Below, piece by piece: positions 35,818 through 44,962 of a stretch of DNA of 64,000 nucleotides. The notes under the pieces were generated by a model. It worked only from the letters and a program-made list of their open reading frames with translations, did not search any database and was not told where the DNA came from. Position numbers and translations under genes: made by a program. Numbering within the stretch: position 1 is the first letter of the stretch; each line of letters begins with the position of its first letter. The DNA is from Burkholderia oklahomensis C6786 (GTDB lineage Bacteria; Pseudomonadota; Gammaproteobacteria; Burkholderiales; Burkholderiaceae): positions 310,001-374,000 of the forward strand of contig NZ_CP009556.1 of the NCBI RefSeq assembly GCF_000959365.1, given 5' to 3'.

Positions 35818-37350
35818 CTATATCCACATCTCTCCCGTGATTTCGTCCGAGTGCGGCGCGCGCCGCCCGCCGCAGCCGAAGAACGGCGCGCCGCAAGGGC
35901 TCACGCGCATCCCGTCGGCCAGCGACGTCCAGCGCAAATCGGCCGGGTCGGCGGCCATCCAGCCGCCGGCTTTCGCGATCAGCACCGAATCTGCGATCGC
36001 ATCGAAATCCGCCCGAAAATGGACGGAGCTCTTGTTGACCAGAATCTTCATCGTTTCGGGCGCGACGCCCGCGATCCGGTAGAAGCTCCGGTCGGTCATC
36101 TGCACGCGCGCCGACGTGACGACGACGCGCACGTTGTCGATCCGCAGGCACGCGGTCGGACCGAGCTCGAACGTCGCGCCCTTCAGCATCGGACCGTGGC
36201 AATGGCAGCGGCCGTTCGACAGCGACTCGACGCGAAACGTCCCGGTGAACGGCAGCCCGCTCTCCACGCCGAGCGTGAGCTCGACCGACGCGCCGAGCCC
36301 CGCCGCATGCGCGGCGCACGCGGCCGCCGGATCGAAGAACAGCCCGAGCGCCGCATCCGGCGCGCGATGCCTGACGAGCGCGCGCAGCAGCCCCGTCGTG
36401 TTCGAGCCGCCGCCCGCGCCCGGGTTGTCCTGCGTGTCGGCGATCACGACCGGCTTGTCCGCGCGGCGTGCGATCCGGATCGCCTCCTTCACCGCGTCGT
36501 CCGCCGACATGAAGTGCACCGACCACTCCGCCTCGCTCGACATGACGTGCTCGTACAGCGCGTCGACCGCGCGGGTCAGCTGGACGGGATCCGTGCCGTA
36601 GCCCCAGATCGCCGGCCCGCATTCGGGGAAGTCCGCCGCCGGAAAGCCCGGCGCGAACGACAGCGACCGCACGCTTCCCGTCTCGAGCCGGCCGAGCAGC
36701 CGGAACAGACTCCTCGACGGCTCGAGCGACGTGCACATCGCGTTGACCGGAATCAGGAACGGCACGCGCCGCGCGATCCGGACCTGGCGATTGCGCCTGC
36801 CGAGCAGCGCATCGAGCAGGGCGACCGCGCGGCGCCCGGTGTCCGCCATGTCGACGTGCGGATACGTGCGGTACGTGACGAGCCCGTCCGCGCTGTCGAG
36901 CATCTGCTGCGTGACGTTCGCGTGCAGGTCGAGCGACGCGACGATCGGCACGCGCGCGCCGACCGCCTCGCGCAGCCGGCGCAGCAGCTCGCCTTCACCG
37001 TCGTCGTAGCGCTCGGTCGCCATCGCGCCGTGCAGGTCGACGTAGATGCCGTCGGCGTCGCGCCGCTTCGCCGCATCGACGATCTCGCCCGCGATCCGCT
37101 CGAACGCGACCGATTCGACGCGGCCCGACGGCATCGCGTCGGCCCAGATCGCGGGCAGCGCGACGTGGCCGGCGTCGTCGAGCGCCGCGAGGCAGCCGGC
37201 GATCGGCAGGTTCATGCCCTTCAGCCTGCCGATCTCGGCGCCGCGCGACAGCGGATAGCGCCCGCCGTCCGCCGCGAAGCTCGCGTAGCTCGCCTTGCTC
37301 GGAGCGAATGTGTTCGTCTCGTGCCGGAATCCGGCGACCAGGATCTTCAT
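35818..37350 (-). CDS. M81 family metallopeptidase (MlrC-like), copy 2
   Basis: A 510-residue MlrC-family enzyme, paralogous to the one at 3703-5211 over its whole length. It shares HETNTFAPS (His10), YVDLHGAMATERYDDGEGE, SLDLHANVTQQM, YRTYPHVDMADTG, FAPGFPAADFPECGP and VIADTQDNPGAGG. A short basic and Gly/Cys-rich tail (FFGCGGRRAPH) is unique to this copy. Its ATG overlaps the MFS transporter stop as ATGA, so the two are translationally coupled. The transporter probably imports the substrate that this enzyme cleaves. Confidence 0.88.
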   Translation of the reverse strand: MKILVAGFRHETNTFAPSKASYASFAADGGRYPLSRGAEIGRLKGMNLPIAGCLAALDDAGHVALPAIWADAMPSGRVESVAFERIAGEIVDAAKRRDADGIYVDLHGAMATERYDDGEGELLRRLREAVGARVPIVASLDLHANVTQQMLDSADGLVTYRTYPHVDMADTGRRAVALLDALLGRRNRQVRIARRVPFLIPVNAMCTSLEPSRSLFRLLGRLETGSVRSLSFAPGFPAADFPECGPAIWGYGTDPVQLTRAVDALYEHVMSSEAEWSVHFMSADDAVKEAIRIARRADKPVVIADTQDNPGAGGGSNTTGLLRALVRHRAPDAALGLFFDPAAACAAHAAGLGASVELTLGVESGLPFTGTFRVESLSNGRCHCHGPMLKGATFELGPTACLRIDNVRVVVTSARVQMTDRSFYRIAGVAPETMKILVNKSSVHFRADFDAIADSVLIAKAGGWMAADPADLRWTSLADGMRVSPCGAPFFGCGGRRAPHSDEITGEMWI

Positions 37351-38708
37351 GATGCGGCGGCGCTCCATTTCTTCGCGTCGACGCGATTCGCAAGCAGCAC
37401 GATCGCGCCCGCGACGAACAGCGCGACCATCACCATCAGCCCGGCCTGCAGGCTGCCCGTTTCGTTCTTGATCCAGCCGATGATCGTCGGGCTCACGAAG
37501 CCGCCGAACAGGCCGATCGAATTGATGAGCGCGATGCCGCCCGCGGCGACGTCGCCCTTCAGATAGTCGGCGGGAATCGCCCAGAACACCGCGTATGCCG
37601 AATACATCAGCGCGGTCGCCGCGACGAGCGCGACCATCGCGACGACGAAGCGGTCGCCCGCGACCACCGTCGCCGTCAGCGCCGCCGCGCTCAAGAGCAG
37701 CGCGATCGCGCTGTGCAGACGCCGCTCGCTGCGCTTGTCGGACCGGCGGCCGATCACCTGCATCGCAACGATCGCCGCGAGATACGGCAGCGCGGTGAGC
37801 GCGCCGATGTGCAGCAGGTTCTTCACGCCGGCGCCGCGCAGCAGCGTCGGCAGCCAGAAGCTGACCGCGTACAGGCCGCAAATGATCGCGAAGTAGGAGA
37901 ACGCCATCGCATAGATTCGTGGATCTTTCAGCACCTCGCGAAACGCGGTGTGCCGGCTCGCCGCGCGCGGCGCCGAACCGAGCTCGCTCAGCAGGATCGC
38001 CTTCTCGTCGGCGCTCAGCCACTTCGCGTCGGCGGGCCGCTCGCACAGCGTGAAGAACAGCACGACGCCGAGCAGCACCGCGGGCAAGCCTTCGAGCAGG
38101 AACAGCCACTGCCAGCCGGTCAGCCCGTACGCGCCCGAGAGCTGCGTCATGATGAGCGTCGACACGGGTCCGCCGATCACCGCGCCGACGGGCCCCGCGC
38201 ACAACAGCATCGCCATCGCGCGCGCCATTCGCGCCTCCGGATACCAGCGGGTCAGACAGAACAGCATGCCGGGGCTGAAGCCCGCCTCGAACACGCCCAG
38301 AAAAAAGCGCAATACATAGAACGTCGTGATGTCGGTCGCGAACATCATCGCGACCGACGTCAGCCCCCACAGCACCATGATGCGGCTCAGCGTGAGCCGC
38401 GCACCGATACGGGTCAGCCACAGATTGCTCGGCACCTCGAACGCCATGTAGCCGAGAAAGAAGATTCCCGCGCCGAAGCCGTACACGGCCTCGTTCCATC
38501 CGAGGTCCGATTGCATCGCGAGCTTCGCGAAACTGATGTTGATGCGATCGATATAGGCCGTGATGTAACAGACTGCGAGAAACCCGAGGATGCGGATGTC
38601 GACCTTTCGATAGATTCGCGAGCGCGCGTTTCCGGAAGCGTTCTGTTCTCTCATAGGGCCCGTATTGGAATCTGCGGCGCGTACTCCGCGCTCGTTTGTC
38701 GTGGCCAT
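37347..38708 (-). CDS. MFS transporter, anion:cation symporter (phthalate permease) type
   Basis: A 453-residue major facilitator with twelve hydrophobic helices. The start of helix 1 reads KVDIRILGFLAVCYITAYIDRINISFAKLAMQSDLGW, the usual ACS-family opening, and the loop between helices 2 and 3 has the RIGARLTLSRI signature. Members carry organic anions such as phthalate, tartrate or hydantoin-type compounds. The ATG at 38708 is chosen for the GGAGATA site before it; later in-frame ATGs exist, for example 38654. It heads a two-gene unit with mlrC copy 2, divergent from the second LysR. Confidence 0.87.
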   Translation of the reverse strand: MATTNERGVRAADSNTGPMREQNASGNARSRIYRKVDIRILGFLAVCYITAYIDRINISFAKLAMQSDLGWNEAVYGFGAGIFFLGYMAFEVPSNLWLTRIGARLTLSRIMVLWGLTSVAMMFATDITTFYVLRFFLGVFEAGFSPGMLFCLTRWYPEARMARAMAMLLCAGPVGAVIGGPVSTLIMTQLSGAYGLTGWQWLFLLEGLPAVLLGVVLFFTLCERPADAKWLSADEKAILLSELGSAPRAASRHTAFREVLKDPRIYAMAFSYFAIICGLYAVSFWLPTLLRGAGVKNLLHIGALTALPYLAAIVAMQVIGRRSDKRSERRLHSAIALLLSAAALTATVVAGDRFVVAMVALVAATALMYSAYAVFWAIPADYLKGDVAAGGIALINSIGLFGGFVSPTIIGWIKNETGSLQAGLMVMVALFVAGAIVLLANRVDAKKWSAAAS

Positions 38709-38766
38709 TATCTCCATACTGTATGATCCCAGTGACAGCAACTTTGGTGTACAGCCGTTGCTTTGC

Positions 38767-38773
38767 AGGGCAA
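38767..38773. promoter_or_regulatory. AGGGCAA motif shared with the other MlrC-LysR module
   Basis: AGGGCAA lies 8 bases before the LysR ATG, in the divergent region between mfs-mlrC2 and lysR2. The same heptamer is found twice, in inverse orientation, upstream of the paralogous LysR at 5285 and 5328. Operator function is inferred. Confidence 0.3.
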
Positions 38774-38780
38774 CACGCGT

Positions 38781-39695
38781 ATGGATCAATCGTTTCAAGT
38801 CAATCTCAGCCGTCTGCGTTACTTTCACGCGATTCTCGAACACGGATCGATCCGCGCGGCGGCTGAACGGCTGAACACCGCGCCGTCCGTTGTCAGCCGG
38901 CAATTGCAACTGCTCGAGAACGAGATCGGCGCGCCGCTGTTCGAGCGCCGGCAGCACGGCATGATCGCGACGGAAGCAGCCGCCCTGCTCGTCGAATACA
39001 CGCATGCGTGCCGGATCGGATTAGAGCAATTCCACGAATCGCTGCACGGCGAACTGCGCGGGCGCGTCGAAATCGCGCTGACGGTCGGCTATGTCGAAGA
39101 CCTGATGGATTCCGTCGTCACCGAATTTCTGCATCGTCACCCGCACGTATCCGTCGAACTGAACGTGCGCACCGCGGACGGCGTCGTAGATGACGTATTA
39201 CGCAAACGTGCGCATATCGGCCTCACGTACAATCCGTCACTGCCGCCCGAGATTCGCGAGTGCCTGAGCGTCGCGCATCCGACGTTTCTCGCGGTCGCGC
39301 CCGCGCATCCGCTCGCGAGGCGCGACGAGCCGCTCGAACTGCGCGACGCGGTCCGCTATCCGCTCGCGCTGATGCCCGCGCCGTACTACGGCGTCGGACA
39401 GATCGTGCACACCGTCGCGCATGCGGAGAACATTCCGCTCGCGCCGCGGCTCGTCACGAACTCGGTGCCCGCGATGCGGCGTTTCGTGCGCTCGGGCAAC
39501 GGGGTCGCGTTCCTCACGCGTCTGCTGATCGAGGAAGACCTCGAACGCGGCGAGATCGTCGCGCTGCGGATGCGCAATCCGCTGTTCAATTCGCCTTGCG
39601 GCAAGGTGCTCGTTCATAATGAGCGCGCGCTGCCGCGCGCGGCGCATGAAATCCTCACGCGGATCGTGCGGGATTTACCGTCGTTCAAGGCTTGA
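38781..39695 (+). CDS. LysR-family transcriptional regulator, second copy
   Basis: A 304-residue LysR regulator. The winged helix has LSRLRYFHAILEHGSIRAAAERLN then SVVSRQLQLLENEIGAPLFERR, followed by the effector domain (RVEIALTVGYVEDLMDSVV). It is closely related to the LysR at 5369-6346 and, like it, stands divergent from an MlrC gene. The ATG at 38781 fits the domain start; a TTG at 38763 would add six residues. It likely controls the MFS-mlrC2 pair. Confidence 0.89.
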   Translation: MDQSFQVNLSRLRYFHAILEHGSIRAAAERLNTAPSVVSRQLQLLENEIGAPLFERRQHGMIATEAAALLVEYTHACRIGLEQFHESLHGELRGRVEIALTVGYVEDLMDSVVTEFLHRHPHVSVELNVRTADGVVDDVLRKRAHIGLTYNPSLPPEIRECLSVAHPTFLAVAPAHPLARRDEPLELRDAVRYPLALMPAPYYGVGQIVHTVAHAENIPLAPRLVTNSVPAMRRFVRSGNGVAFLTRLLIEEDLERGEIVALRMRNPLFNSPCGKVLVHNERALPRAAHEILTRIVRDLPSFKA

Positions 39696-40466
39696 TGCGC
39701 GATGTGCGCGACGTGCGGGCCGTCGCCGGCGATGTGCGTCGCTTTCGGTTCGTGCGCACGTGCGAACGACAACGCGTGAGGCGAACGATGCGCATGACGC
39801 GCGCCGGGCTCGGCGCCCGAAGACTGCTCGTTCGATCCGTTATCCGAACCAATTCGTGAATCGAATCCGCTGCGCGAGCGGACGGGGGAGCGTTCCGCCC
39901 TCGCCGCGCTGACGGTCAGGTTTGCCGATCGATGGCGCATCGCTTCCCGGTGGGCACCGGCGCATTCATTCGGCGAACGTCGGGCAACGACATGCATAGA
40001 CAGCCGGCGCTCGACGACGTCGATACGGAAGATGCCGGCATCCATCCGCACGCGCGGCCGCCGTCACCCCGCTACATCCATGCACGCAATGTGTGCGCAT
40101 TAGCCACCCATTCTCGGCATTCAAAGAGCATTCGCCCAATCGTTTCCCGATACGAAACGATTCGCGACATATGTCGCGCATTCCGATGTCGAACCATTTC
40201 GCAAACGCCGACAGTCCGGGCGAGCATATTCCTTCTTTTGACCGTCGCCGCGCGGCGGCGCCGGACTTTGCTCGTTTGCCCACGCGCTGAAGAATTTATA
40301 TGCGACGATGGACGACGCCGCCGTCCGCCGCGGCGCACACGCCGGTACGACCGTTGCTTGCATTCTCGATTCGGGGCCGCCCGCCGGGGTCGGCCGAACG
40401 CCACCGCGGCGCGTACGCGGCGCGAGCCGAGTCTCGCGCGTCCTAGCCGCCCGTCAGGAGCACGCG
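39696..40466. other. Intergenic with clustered inverted repeats, no gene seen
   Basis: About 770 bases following the LysR gene. No credible gene is visible. The stretch 40080-40260 is AT-richer than the surroundings and holds two adjacent perfect inverted repeats, listed separately, which suggest a promoter or operator for an unrecognised transcript. Confidence 0.5.
40138..40178. promoter_or_regulatory. Two abutting perfect inverted repeats
   Basis: AATCGTTTC at 40138-40146 is mirrored by GAAACGATT at 40154-40162 with a 7-base spacer. Directly next to it, CGCGACATATGTCGCG at 40163-40178 is a 16-bp perfect palindrome. Together they give 41 bases of dyad symmetry with no gene within 280 bases. 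They resemble operators of dimeric repressors. Confidence 0.5.
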
Positions 40467-40739
40467 ATGCGAATACTCGAAGCCATCGTCCTGCTGTTCT
40501 CGCGCGCCGCCGGCCGGCGGCCGCTTCCCGATGGATCTGCCCGCGCGCGCACGTCGCGCCGCGCCTGCCCGCCGCGCCGCCCGCACGCCGACGGCCATCC
40601 GCGTGCCGCGCACCGCCATGCGCCGCAGGCGTCGCGCGCGCGCCAGCCGGTCGAGATCCGGCGGCCCGAGCGGTTCAGCGTCGGCGACGTCGAGCCCGGT
40701 TCGTCGAATGCGCCCGAAGCGGGCGGCATCAAGCTGTGA
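40467..40739 (+). CDS. Small hypothetical protein
   Basis: A 90-residue protein of unknown function. It has a short hydrophobic start (MRILEAIVLLFSRAAG) and a very Arg/Ala/Pro-rich middle, and it ends in RRPERFSVGDVEPGSSNAPEAGGIKL, the part that looks most like a real protein. A CAGGAGCACG site precedes the ATG at 40467, and it lies 7 bases before the DUF3175 gene, so the two are probably cotranscribed. The low-complexity composition leaves doubt. Confidence 0.45.
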   Translation: MRILEAIVLLFSRAAGRRPLPDGSARARTSRRACPPRRPHADGHPRAAHRHAPQASRARQPVEIRRPERFSVGDVEPGSSNAPEAGGIKL

Positions 40740-40746
40740 GCGCGAG

Positions 40747-41124
40747 ATGGCGACCCGCAAGACGCCGACCCGCAAAAGCGCCCCGCGCAAGACCGCGTCC
40801 CGTCCGCCCGCGTCCGGCCGCAAGCGCGCCCGCACGGCGCAAGAAAAGTCTGGCCGGTACTGGTCGAACGACGTGACGCAGCACAGCAACGCGCTCGACC
40901 TCGAACCGAACATCTTCAAATCCGACGACCCCGAAGCGATCGCGCAATCGCTGAAGCGCTCGGCGCTCGACAGCACGCGGCGCAAGGGCACACCGCTCCA
41001 GTCGGCGATGTCGATGCTCAACTTCTACATGAACCGCGCCGGCCGGAATCTTCCGAAAGCACGCCGCGACACGCTCGAGCGCGTGAAGAAAAAGCTGCGC
41101 GAAGCATTCGGCCGCAAGCCCTGA
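40747..41124 (+). CDS. DUF3175 domain protein
   Basis: A 125-residue protein. The first 37 residues are a Lys/Arg/Thr-rich tail (TRKTPTRKSAPRKTASRPP), suggesting nucleic acid binding. The DUF3175 core follows: GRYWSNDVTQHSNALDLEPN and then SLKRSALDSTRRKGTPLQSAMSMLNFYMNRAGRNLP. Function is unknown; homologues are common in soil proteobacteria near stress genes. It opens the stress-type island on the plus strand and is convergent with the DUF421 gene. Confidence 0.82.
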   Translation: MATRKTPTRKSAPRKTASRPPASGRKRARTAQEKSGRYWSNDVTQHSNALDLEPNIFKSDDPEAIAQSLKRSALDSTRRKGTPLQSAMSMLNFYMNRAGRNLPKARRDTLERVKKKLREAFGRKP

Positions 41125-41256
41125 CGCGCGCCGCGCCCGCACGCGGCGGCGCGTCATCCCGGACCTCCGCATGCATGAAATCCCGTGGTATCTGATCGTC
41201 GGCGGCATGACGCCTCCTTGCGCGCTCGCGCGCGGCGACGCCGTACCGCCGCCCGT

Positions 41257-41751
41257 TCAGGACTTCCGACGAATGATGCTGACATGGCCGTTCCGTTCGA
41301 GTATCGCCGCCGCGACGCCGGACAGGTCGCAGTCGCCCGTCTTCTGGCGCACGCTCTCGTAGACGTCGGTCGTCGTGATCAGCGCGGCGCTCATCTGCGC
41401 GTCGTCGAAGCGGCCGTTGCGGTACAGCTCGCGCTGCGCGCCGACGAAGAAACGTTCGAGCCGCGCCGAACGCACGCACGTCCACGCGATCGCGCGATGC
41501 AGCAGCACGATCGCGAGCGAAGCGGCGACGGTCGGCCAGAACGGCGACGCGCCGACGATCGCGCGGCTCAGCGTCGCGCCGAGCAGGATGCCGACGACAT
41601 AGTCGAACGGCGAGCGCTGCCCGAACGCGCGGCGGCCCGCGATCCGGATCAGCGCGAGCGCGACGAAGAACACGACGGCCGCGCGCGCCGCCATCCGCAG
41701 CGCGCCGAGCGGCTCGCCCCCGCCGAACAGAAAGACGACGATCGCGTCCAT
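41257..41751 (-). CDS. DUF421 (YetF-like) membrane protein
   Basis: A 164-residue membrane protein. Three hydrophobic helices (about 1-85) include the family motif ALIRIAGRRAFGQRSPFDYVVGILLGATLSRAIVG. A soluble YetF-type domain follows (LERFFVGAQRELYRNGRFDDAQMSAALI). Function is unknown. It lies 22 bases after the catalase stop on the same strand, so it could be cotranscribed with it. Start at 41751 gives the first helix at the N-terminus. Confidence 0.83.
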   Translation of the reverse strand: MDAIVVFLFGGGEPLGALRMAARAAVVFFVALALIRIAGRRAFGQRSPFDYVVGILLGATLSRAIVGASPFWPTVAASLAIVLLHRAIAWTCVRSARLERFFVGAQRELYRNGRFDDAQMSAALITTTDVYESVRQKTGDCDLSGVAAAILERNGHVSIIRRKS

Positions 41752-41773
41752 CGTGTGTCGCGCGCCGCGTGCG

Positions 41774-43897
41774 CTACGCGGGCACGCCCTCCGCGAGCGA
41801 CTCGCGCGACCAGACGCGATGCTCGGACAACGTGTCGAAGAATTTCGCGAGCACCTGGTCGAGATCGGCCGCATGCCCGACGCACACGCCGTCCGCATGC
41901 TCGGGCAGGTGCGCGGCGCCGAGCAACTGGCGTCCCGAGCCGATCGCCGCGATCGCCTTCAGATGCTTGAACGCCTCTTGCACGAAGTGCCTCGCGTCGC
42001 TCGAATGAACGAGATCGCGCCCGTCGCCGTCGCCGCCGCAGATAAATACGGCGTCGAACATCACCGACGGCATCCCGACAAGCGTCGCGTGGGGCTCGAG
42101 CCCGCCGACGGGCGCGAGCGTCGGCGCGACGAGCACGGGCACCGCGCGCGCATCGGTCAGCGCACGCCGCACGCGCTCGATGAGGCGCGTGTCGGCGCCC
42201 GGCGTCGCGATGAGCGCGACCTTCCGCGCCCGCACGCTGAGCTTGCCGCGCGCGAGCAGGCTGAGCGCGGGCGACGGCGGCAGCGCGACGATCGCAGGCT
42301 CGCCGGCGGGCGGCGGCAACCCGAGCCGCTCGGCGACTTCCGTCGCGAGCGCCGTGTCGACGCGCGCGAGGATCTCGTTGACGACGCGCGCGCGGATCGC
42401 CGGCTTCGTCACCTTGCCGAGCTCGAACACGTATGCGTCGCGGATGTGCCGCCGTTCAACATCGGTCACGCTCCGATAGAAGAGCGCCGCCTGCGAGAAA
42501 TGATCGGAAAACGAACCGCTGCGCACGCGCGTCTTCGCGCCTTCGACCATCTCCGAATAGCTGTCGAAGCCGCCCTCCGTCGCGGCCGGCCCGGTTTCCC
42601 TCGGCCAGCCGCCATTCAGCGAATTCGGCTCGTACGACGCCTGCCCGACGTCGATCGCCTGCCGGTGCATCGCGTCGCGTTGAAGATTCGCGAACGGGCA
42701 GACCGGCCGGTTGATCGGGATCTCGTGGAAGTTCGGGCCGCCGAGCCGGCTGATCTGCGTGTCGGTGTACGAGAAGAGCCGTCCTTGCAGCAGCGGATCG
42801 TCGGTGAAGTCGATGCCCGGCACGACGTGCCCCGGGTGAAACGCGACCTGCTCGGTCTCCGCGAAGAAATTGTCGGGATTGCGATTGAGCGTCATCTTGC
42901 CAATCAGCTTCACCGGCACCGCTTCTTCCGGAATCAGCTTGGTCGGATCGAGCAAGTCGAAGCCGAATGCGCGCTGGTCGCGCTCTTCGACGATCTGCAC
43001 GCCAAGCTCGTACTCCGGATAATCGCCGCGCTCGATCGCTTCCCACAGATCGCGCCGATGGAAATCCGGATCGCGGCCGGCGATCTTTTGCGCCTCGTCC
43101 CACAGCAGCGAGTACGAGCCGAGCACCGGTCGCCAGTGCAGCTTCACGAAGCGCGCGACGCCCTGCGCATTGACGAACCGGAACGTATGGACGCCGAAGC
43201 CTTCCATCGTCCGGAAGCTGCGCGGAATCGCGCGGTCCGACATCAGCCATTGCACCATGTGCGCGGACTCCGGCACGAGCGACACGAAATCCCAGAACGT
43301 GTCGTGCGCGGACGCGCCCGTCGGCATCTCGTTCGGCGCCTCGGGCTTCACCGCGTGGACGAAGTCCGGAAACTTGATCGCGTCCTGGATGAAAAACACC
43401 GGCATGTTGTTGCCGACGAGATCGTAGTTGCCTTCGTCGGTGTAGAACTTCACCGCGAAGCCGCGCACGTCGCGCACGGTGTCCGCGGAGCCGCGCGGGC
43501 CCTGCACCGTCGAGAAGCGCACGTAGACGGGCGTTTCCTTCGCCGGATCCTGCAGGAACGCGGCCTTCGTGTACTCGGCCATCGATTCGTAGACGCGGAA
43601 CACGCCGTGCGCGGCCGAGCCGCGCGCGTGCACGACCCGCTCCGGAATGCGCTCGTGATCGAAGTGAGTGATCTTCTCGCGCATGATGAAGTCTTCGAGC
43701 AGCGACGGGCCGCGCGCGCCCGCGCGCAGCGTGTTCTGATCGTCCGCGATGCGCACGCCCTGGTTCGTGCGCAGCGCCTCGCCGTCCGGCTTCACGCGAT
43801 AGCGGTCGAGATCCCGCGATTTGCGGTCCGCGCGCGCGCCGTCCGGCTGTGCGTCGCGCGGCATGTGGTGTGGAGCGTTGCGGTTTGGATCGGCCAT
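41774..43897 (-). CDS. katE: Large-subunit (clade 2) catalase KatE
   Basis: A 707-residue monofunctional haem catalase that splits hydrogen peroxide in the cytoplasm. Catalytic His90 lies in [13 protein letters not shown], the distal Asn in [15 protein letters not shown], and the haem-ligand Tyr377 in RLFSYTDTQ. After the catalase core (to about residue 550) comes the flavodoxin-like C-terminal domain ([24 protein letters not shown]), which marks the large HPII type. The N-terminal arm is basic and Pro-rich. Large KatE catalases typically belong to stationary-phase or general stress responses, in line with the surrounding genes. Confidence 0.95.
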   Translation of the reverse strand: MADPNRNAPHHMPRDAQPDGARADRKSRDLDRYRVKPDGEALRTNQGVRIADDQNTLRAGARGPSLLEDFIMREKITHFDHERIPERVVHARGSAAHGVFRVYESMAEYTKAAFLQDPAKETPVYVRFSTVQGPRGSADTVRDVRGFAVKFYTDEGNYDLVGNNMPVFFIQDAIKFPDFVHAVKPEAPNEMPTGASAHDTFWDFVSLVPESAHMVQWLMSDRAIPRSFRTMEGFGVHTFRFVNAQGVARFVKLHWRPVLGSYSLLWDEAQKIAGRDPDFHRRDLWEAIERGDYPEYELGVQIVEERDQRAFGFDLLDPTKLIPEEAVPVKLIGKMTLNRNPDNFFAETEQVAFHPGHVVPGIDFTDDPLLQGRLFSYTDTQISRLGGPNFHEIPINRPVCPFANLQRDAMHRQAIDVGQASYEPNSLNGGWPRETGPAATEGGFDSYSEMVEGAKTRVRSGSFSDHFSQAALFYRSVTDVERRHIRDAYVFELGKVTKPAIRARVVNEILARVDTALATEVAERLGLPPPAGEPAIVALPPSPALSLLARGKLSVRARKVALIATPGADTRLIERVRRALTDARAVPVLVAPTLAPVGGLEPHATLVGMPSVMFDAVFICGGDGDGRDLVHSSDARHFVQEAFKHLKAIAAIGSGRQLLGAAHLPEHADGVCVGHAADLDQVLAKFFDTLSEHRVWSRESLAEGVPA

Positions 43898-44030
43898 CTG
43901 TGAGGTGTCCCCTTTCGTAACGCAGGCGGCGTCGCGGGCCGCCCGCAGCGTGAGTGGGCGCGCGCACGGCCGTGCGCGCGTGCCGTTCGCGACGCGTCGC
44001 GGCGGCGAACGCCCTGTCCTTGCCGGACGT

Positions 44031-44417
44031 TCAGCCGCCGCGCAACGCGTCGTCGAGCAGCGCGTCGGTCACGGGCAGCGTCGCGTTGCACTCGACGACG
44101 TCTTTCCGTTCGACCGGCCGCGCCGCATCGACGGTTTGCCGCGCGAGCACGCCCAGGCGCGCTCGGATCCGTGCGCGCGCGGCGGCGTCCAGGCGGCCGT
44201 AGCGGCGCAGCGCGCCCGGCTCCAACACGAGGTTCAGCGCGCAGCGCGATTCGAGGAGGCTCGACTCGGCTGGCGCCGCGACCCACGACACCTGGATCGT
44301 CAGACGTCCGGACGAATCGCCGACGTGCAGCACCGTCGTCGACGACGACGGAAAGCAGTCCGACAGCAGATGCTCGATCTCGACGAGCCGCTGCGGCAGA
44401 TCGGTCGGCAGCGTCAT
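44031..44417 (-). CDS. DUF3022-type hypothetical protein
   Basis: A 128-residue protein of unknown function, which I assign to DUF3022 from memory of its conserved pattern ([29 protein letters not shown]). It has an alternating strand-helix pattern and no export signal. The start at 44417 is preferred; the frame extends to 44462 with an Arg-rich stretch that looks non-coding. It lies between katE and a run of very small genes, all on the minus strand. Confidence 0.65.
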   Translation of the reverse strand: MTLPTDLPQRLVEIEHLLSDCFPSSSTTVLHVGDSSGRLTIQVSWVAAPAESSLLESRCALNLVLEPGALRRYGRLDAAARARIRARLGVLARQTVDAARPVERKDVVECNATLPVTDALLDDALRGG

Positions 44418-44496
44418 CGCGAGCCTGCGGCCTGAACCGGGCGGCCGGCGCGCGCGCGGCATCGCGCCGCGCGGCCGCTATCCATGCGTGCGGCCA

Positions 44497-44658
44497 TCAT
44501 CGTCGTGCGACGCCCAGCACGAGCGTGACGAGAAAGACCACGACGAAGACGTAGAACAGGATCTTCGCGATCTCGGCCGCGCCGGCCGCGATGCCGCCGA
44601 AGCCGAGCACCGCCGCGACGATCGCGATGATGAAAAAGATGAGCGCATATCGAAGCAT
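44497..44658 (-). CDS. DUF1328 (YtjA family) small membrane protein
   Basis: A 53-residue protein with two hydrophobic helices, [32 protein letters not shown] then [20 protein letters not shown]. This is the complete DUF1328/YtjA consensus. Function is unknown; homologues are often stress-induced. The ATG at 44658 has CAGGAGGTG upstream, a strong site, which decides it over the in-frame ATG at 44706. Confidence 0.92.
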   Translation of the reverse strand: MLRYALIFFIIAIVAAVLGFGGIAAGAAEIAKILFYVFVVVFLVTLVLGVARR

Positions 44659-44702
44659 GAACACCTCCTGGTCAACGTGAGGGACGGTGGGCACGCGGGC
44701 CG

Positions 44703-44891
44703 TCACGACTTCGACTTGTGTTTCGGCTTGCCTTTGGTCTTCGTTCCCGCGAGCTTCTCGAGCGCCTTCTCGCTCATCGATTCGTACATCGACTTCGACG
44801 GACTCTTCAGTTCGCTCGCCTTCGTCCGTCCGCGCTTCGCGGACAGCGCCGCACCGGCGGCGCGTTGCTGGGCTTGCGATTTCGCTGGCAT
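44703..44891 (-). CDS. DUF3008 small basic protein
   Basis: A 62-residue hydrophilic protein: [20 protein letters not shown], then [20 protein letters not shown], then a Lys-rich tail. This is the DUF3008 pattern. The composition (Lys, Ser, Ala, no hydrophobic core) suggests a disordered or nucleic-acid-associated protein. Function is unknown. AAAGGAGCGA before the ATG supports expression. Confidence 0.85.
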   Translation of the reverse strand: MPAKSQAQQRAAGAALSAKRGRTKASELKSPSKSMYESMSEKALEKLAGTKTKGKPKHKSKS

Positions 44892-44962
44892 GCAGGGTCG
44901 CTCCTTTCGCTTTCGCGAGTCGCCGGCCGACGAGCGCGCGACGCCGCGCGTCGGCCGAAGGT

